From Ruegeria atlantica (GTDB taxonomy: Bacteria; Pseudomonadota; Alphaproteobacteria; Rhodobacterales; Rhodobacteraceae): a stretch of 64,000 nucleotides of DNA. The notes beneath the pieces are model-generated. The model was not told the origin of the DNA. It ran no database searches and saw only the letters and a program-made list of their open reading frames with translations. The position numbers and the translations under genes were made by a program. The stretch is from contig NZ_WQFE01000001.1 of NCBI RefSeq assembly GCF_013033965.1, forward strand, positions 682,001 to 746,000, in the 5' to 3' direction. Below, piece after piece: positions 62,761-64,000 of the stretch; within the stretch, counting starts at the first letter, position 1; each line of letters opens with the position of its first letter.

Positions 62761-63941
62761 AGACCACATCGGTGACAGAACGGTTGGCGGGCTTGGGTGG
62801 CGCCAAATGGGGCGTACATCTGAAAGCCCGCGACCTTATCAAGGCCGGAGCGGACATCGTCGAAATGACGATAGGAGAACCGGACGTGCCGGTGCCGGAC
62901 GCGCTGGTCGAAGCCACCGTTGCCTCATTGCGGGCTCAGCGGACAGGGTACTCCAACGGGCGCGGTGAAGCAGGGCTGCTTGACGCGCTTGCTGCGCGCT
63001 ATTCTGCCTCTCGCGGGCGGGTTTTCGAGCCCGGGAATTTTCTGTGCTTTCCCGGCACGCAAACCGCCCTGTTCGCAGCCATGGCCGGGGTCGCCGAGGC
63101 GGGCGACGAAGTTCTGGTCGGCGATCCGATGTACGCGACCTATGAAGGTGTTGTTCGTGCGTCCGGGGCCGAGATGGTGCCCGTACCGCTGCGGCCCGAG
63201 AAAGGGTTTCGCATGCAGGCCGAAGATATCGCGGCCCGCATCACTCCGCGCAGCCGCGCCATTCTTCTGACAACACCGCATAACCCGACGGGCGCGATCC
63301 TGACCGCCGCGGATATTGCCGAGATCGGGCAACTGGCGATTGCGCGTGACTTGTGGATCATCTCGGACGAGGTTTATGAAGAACTGATCTTTGACGGTGC
63401 CCGATTTGTTTCACCATTGGCAGATCCGGAACTGGCGGATCGTGTCATTGGCGTTTCATCCATCTCGAAATCTCATGCCGCTCCGGGGTTCCGCAGTGGC
63501 TGGTGTGTCGGGCCCGCCGCGTTCTGCGAAGCGCTGCTGCCCTATTCCGAGACCATGCTTTTTGGCAATCAACCGTTCATCGCGGACATGACCGAAAAGG
63601 CGATCCGTGACGGGTCCGAGGTTGCCCCCGGGATGGCCGCCCGATTCTCTGGTCGCGCGACCCTGTTGGCCGATCGTCTTGAAGCCGAAACGGATCTGAA
63701 AGTTCACCGGCCCGAGGCGGGAATGTTCGCACTCATCAATGTCTCTGCCACCGGGCTGGATGGCGAAGCCTATGCCTGGGATCTGCTCCAGGCCGGGGTG
63801 GCCGTCATGCCGGGATCCGCCTTTGGTGACAGCTTGAAGGACTGGGTGCGGGTCGCTTTGACGATCAATGACACGGATTTTGGTACTGCGGTTTCCCGTA
63901 TCATCGATCATGCCAACAGCAAATCACGCGAGGTCGCATGA
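62757..63941 (+). CDS. Class I/II PLP aminotransferase, probable arginine:pyruvate transaminase (AruH-like)
   Basis: 394 residues. Fold type I: MTIGEPDVPVPDALVEA, GYSNGRGEAGLLDALA, PHNPTGAILT (Asn176), SDEVYEELIF (Tyr207), PLP lysine Lys238 in SSISKSHAAPGFRSGW, and the substrate-carboxylate Arg region near the end. The general family also includes aspartate and aromatic transaminases. The call to arginine rests on the next gene, a TPP enzyme with the N-terminus of 2-ketoarginine decarboxylases, and the basic amino-acid importer. Confidence 0.75.
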   Translation: MKTTSVTERLAGLGGAKWGVHLKARDLIKAGADIVEMTIGEPDVPVPDALVEATVASLRAQRTGYSNGRGEAGLLDALAARYSASRGRVFEPGNFLCFPGTQTALFAAMAGVAEAGDEVLVGDPMYATYEGVVRASGAEMVPVPLRPEKGFRMQAEDIAARITPRSRAILLTTPHNPTGAILTAADIAEIGQLAIARDLWIISDEVYEELIFDGARFVSPLADPELADRVIGVSSISKSHAAPGFRSGWCVGPAAFCEALLPYSETMLFGNQPFIADMTEKAIRDGSEVAPGMAARFSGRATLLADRLEAETDLKVHRPEAGMFALINVSATGLDGEAYAWDLLQAGVAVMPGSAFGDSLKDWVRVALTINDTDFGTAVSRIIDHANSKSREVA

Positions 63942-64000
63942 GAGGTATGACAATTGGCGAAGCTCTGGTTGCCGGGCTGCACCAGCGGGATGTGACCTGC
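63938..64000 (+). CDS. TPP-dependent enzyme, probable 5-guanidino-2-oxopentanoate decarboxylase (AruI-like), 5' end only
   Basis: 21 codons are inside the window, beginning ATG 63938 and overlapping the aminotransferase stop (ATGA). MTIGEALVAGLHQRDVTC matches the opening of thiamine-diphosphate enzymes of the acetolactate-synthase-like class. With an AruH-like transaminase directly upstream, a 2-ketoarginine decarboxylase is the best guess; the frame runs off the window. Confidence 0.55.
   Translation, partial: MRGMTIGEALVAGLHQRDVTC

Overview
The window reads as a chromosomal segment of a marine alphaproteobacterium of the Roseobacter group (Rhodobacteraceae). This is inferred from moderately GC-rich coding sequence, overlapping ATGA operon junctions, a large share of ABC transporters for organic solutes, an NrtR-controlled nadABC operon, and intergenic repeats of a style I associate with that group. 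No rRNA, tRNA or CRISPR array was recognised. The window starts inside one gene and ends inside another.

Layout. 1-10626: a Dpp/Opp-type ABC transporter (ATPases on minus; Tat-exported binding protein and two permeases on plus), followed by agmatine deiminase (apparently also Tat-exported), N-carbamoylputrescine amidase, a putrescine-type aminotransferase and a succinate-semialdehyde-type dehydrogenase. Together these form a plausible agmatine-to-succinate route. 10627-12206: decayed and frameshifted small HTH genes. 12207-16199: a five-gene operon (two SDR oxidoreductases, a membrane protein, an SRPBCC protein, a NAD(P)-binding protein) divergent from a TetR regulator, with a strong inverted repeat between them. 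16322-17278: a 2-oxoglutarate/Fe(II) oxygenase. 17764-25046: a sugar cluster with a cupin lyxose/mannose-type isomerase, a GH63-like mannosyl/glucosylglycerate hydrolase, a four-gene ABC importer and a LacI regulator. 25047-30816: repeat-rich accessory stretch with a small orphan gene, a LysE exporter, a large secreted-type repeat protein and a decayed gene. 30817-39297: hybrid histidine kinase and response regulator divergent from an AfuABC/FbpABC-like importer ending in a HAD phosphatase. 39606-43983: nadC, nadB, nadA and nrtR with twin palindromic operators. 44075-44836: a WGR-domain gene fused to an IS1182 transposase fragment. 45135-52990: exported protein, PAS hybrid kinase with regulator, DHFR-like protein, autotransporter and a repeat lipoprotein. 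53414-54271: dead IS110 transposase. 54749-58418: metal island (two c-type cytochromes, copC, copD, a His/Cys-rich protein, MerR, MerT-like, GDCCVxC protein). 58867-64000: His/Arg-type ABC importer, TetR regulator, arginine-type aminotransferase and the start of a TPP enzyme, resembling the arginine transaminase pathway.

Two themes stand out. Arginine-derived nitrogen compounds are handled at both ends by different routes (agmatine on the left, 2-ketoarginine on the right). A family of at least eight mosaic intergenic repeats, all in the same orientation on the + strand, runs through the accessory stretches; two copies 32 kb apart share a 33-base identical block.

All functional calls come from reading motifs and context by eye. 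No database search was run.
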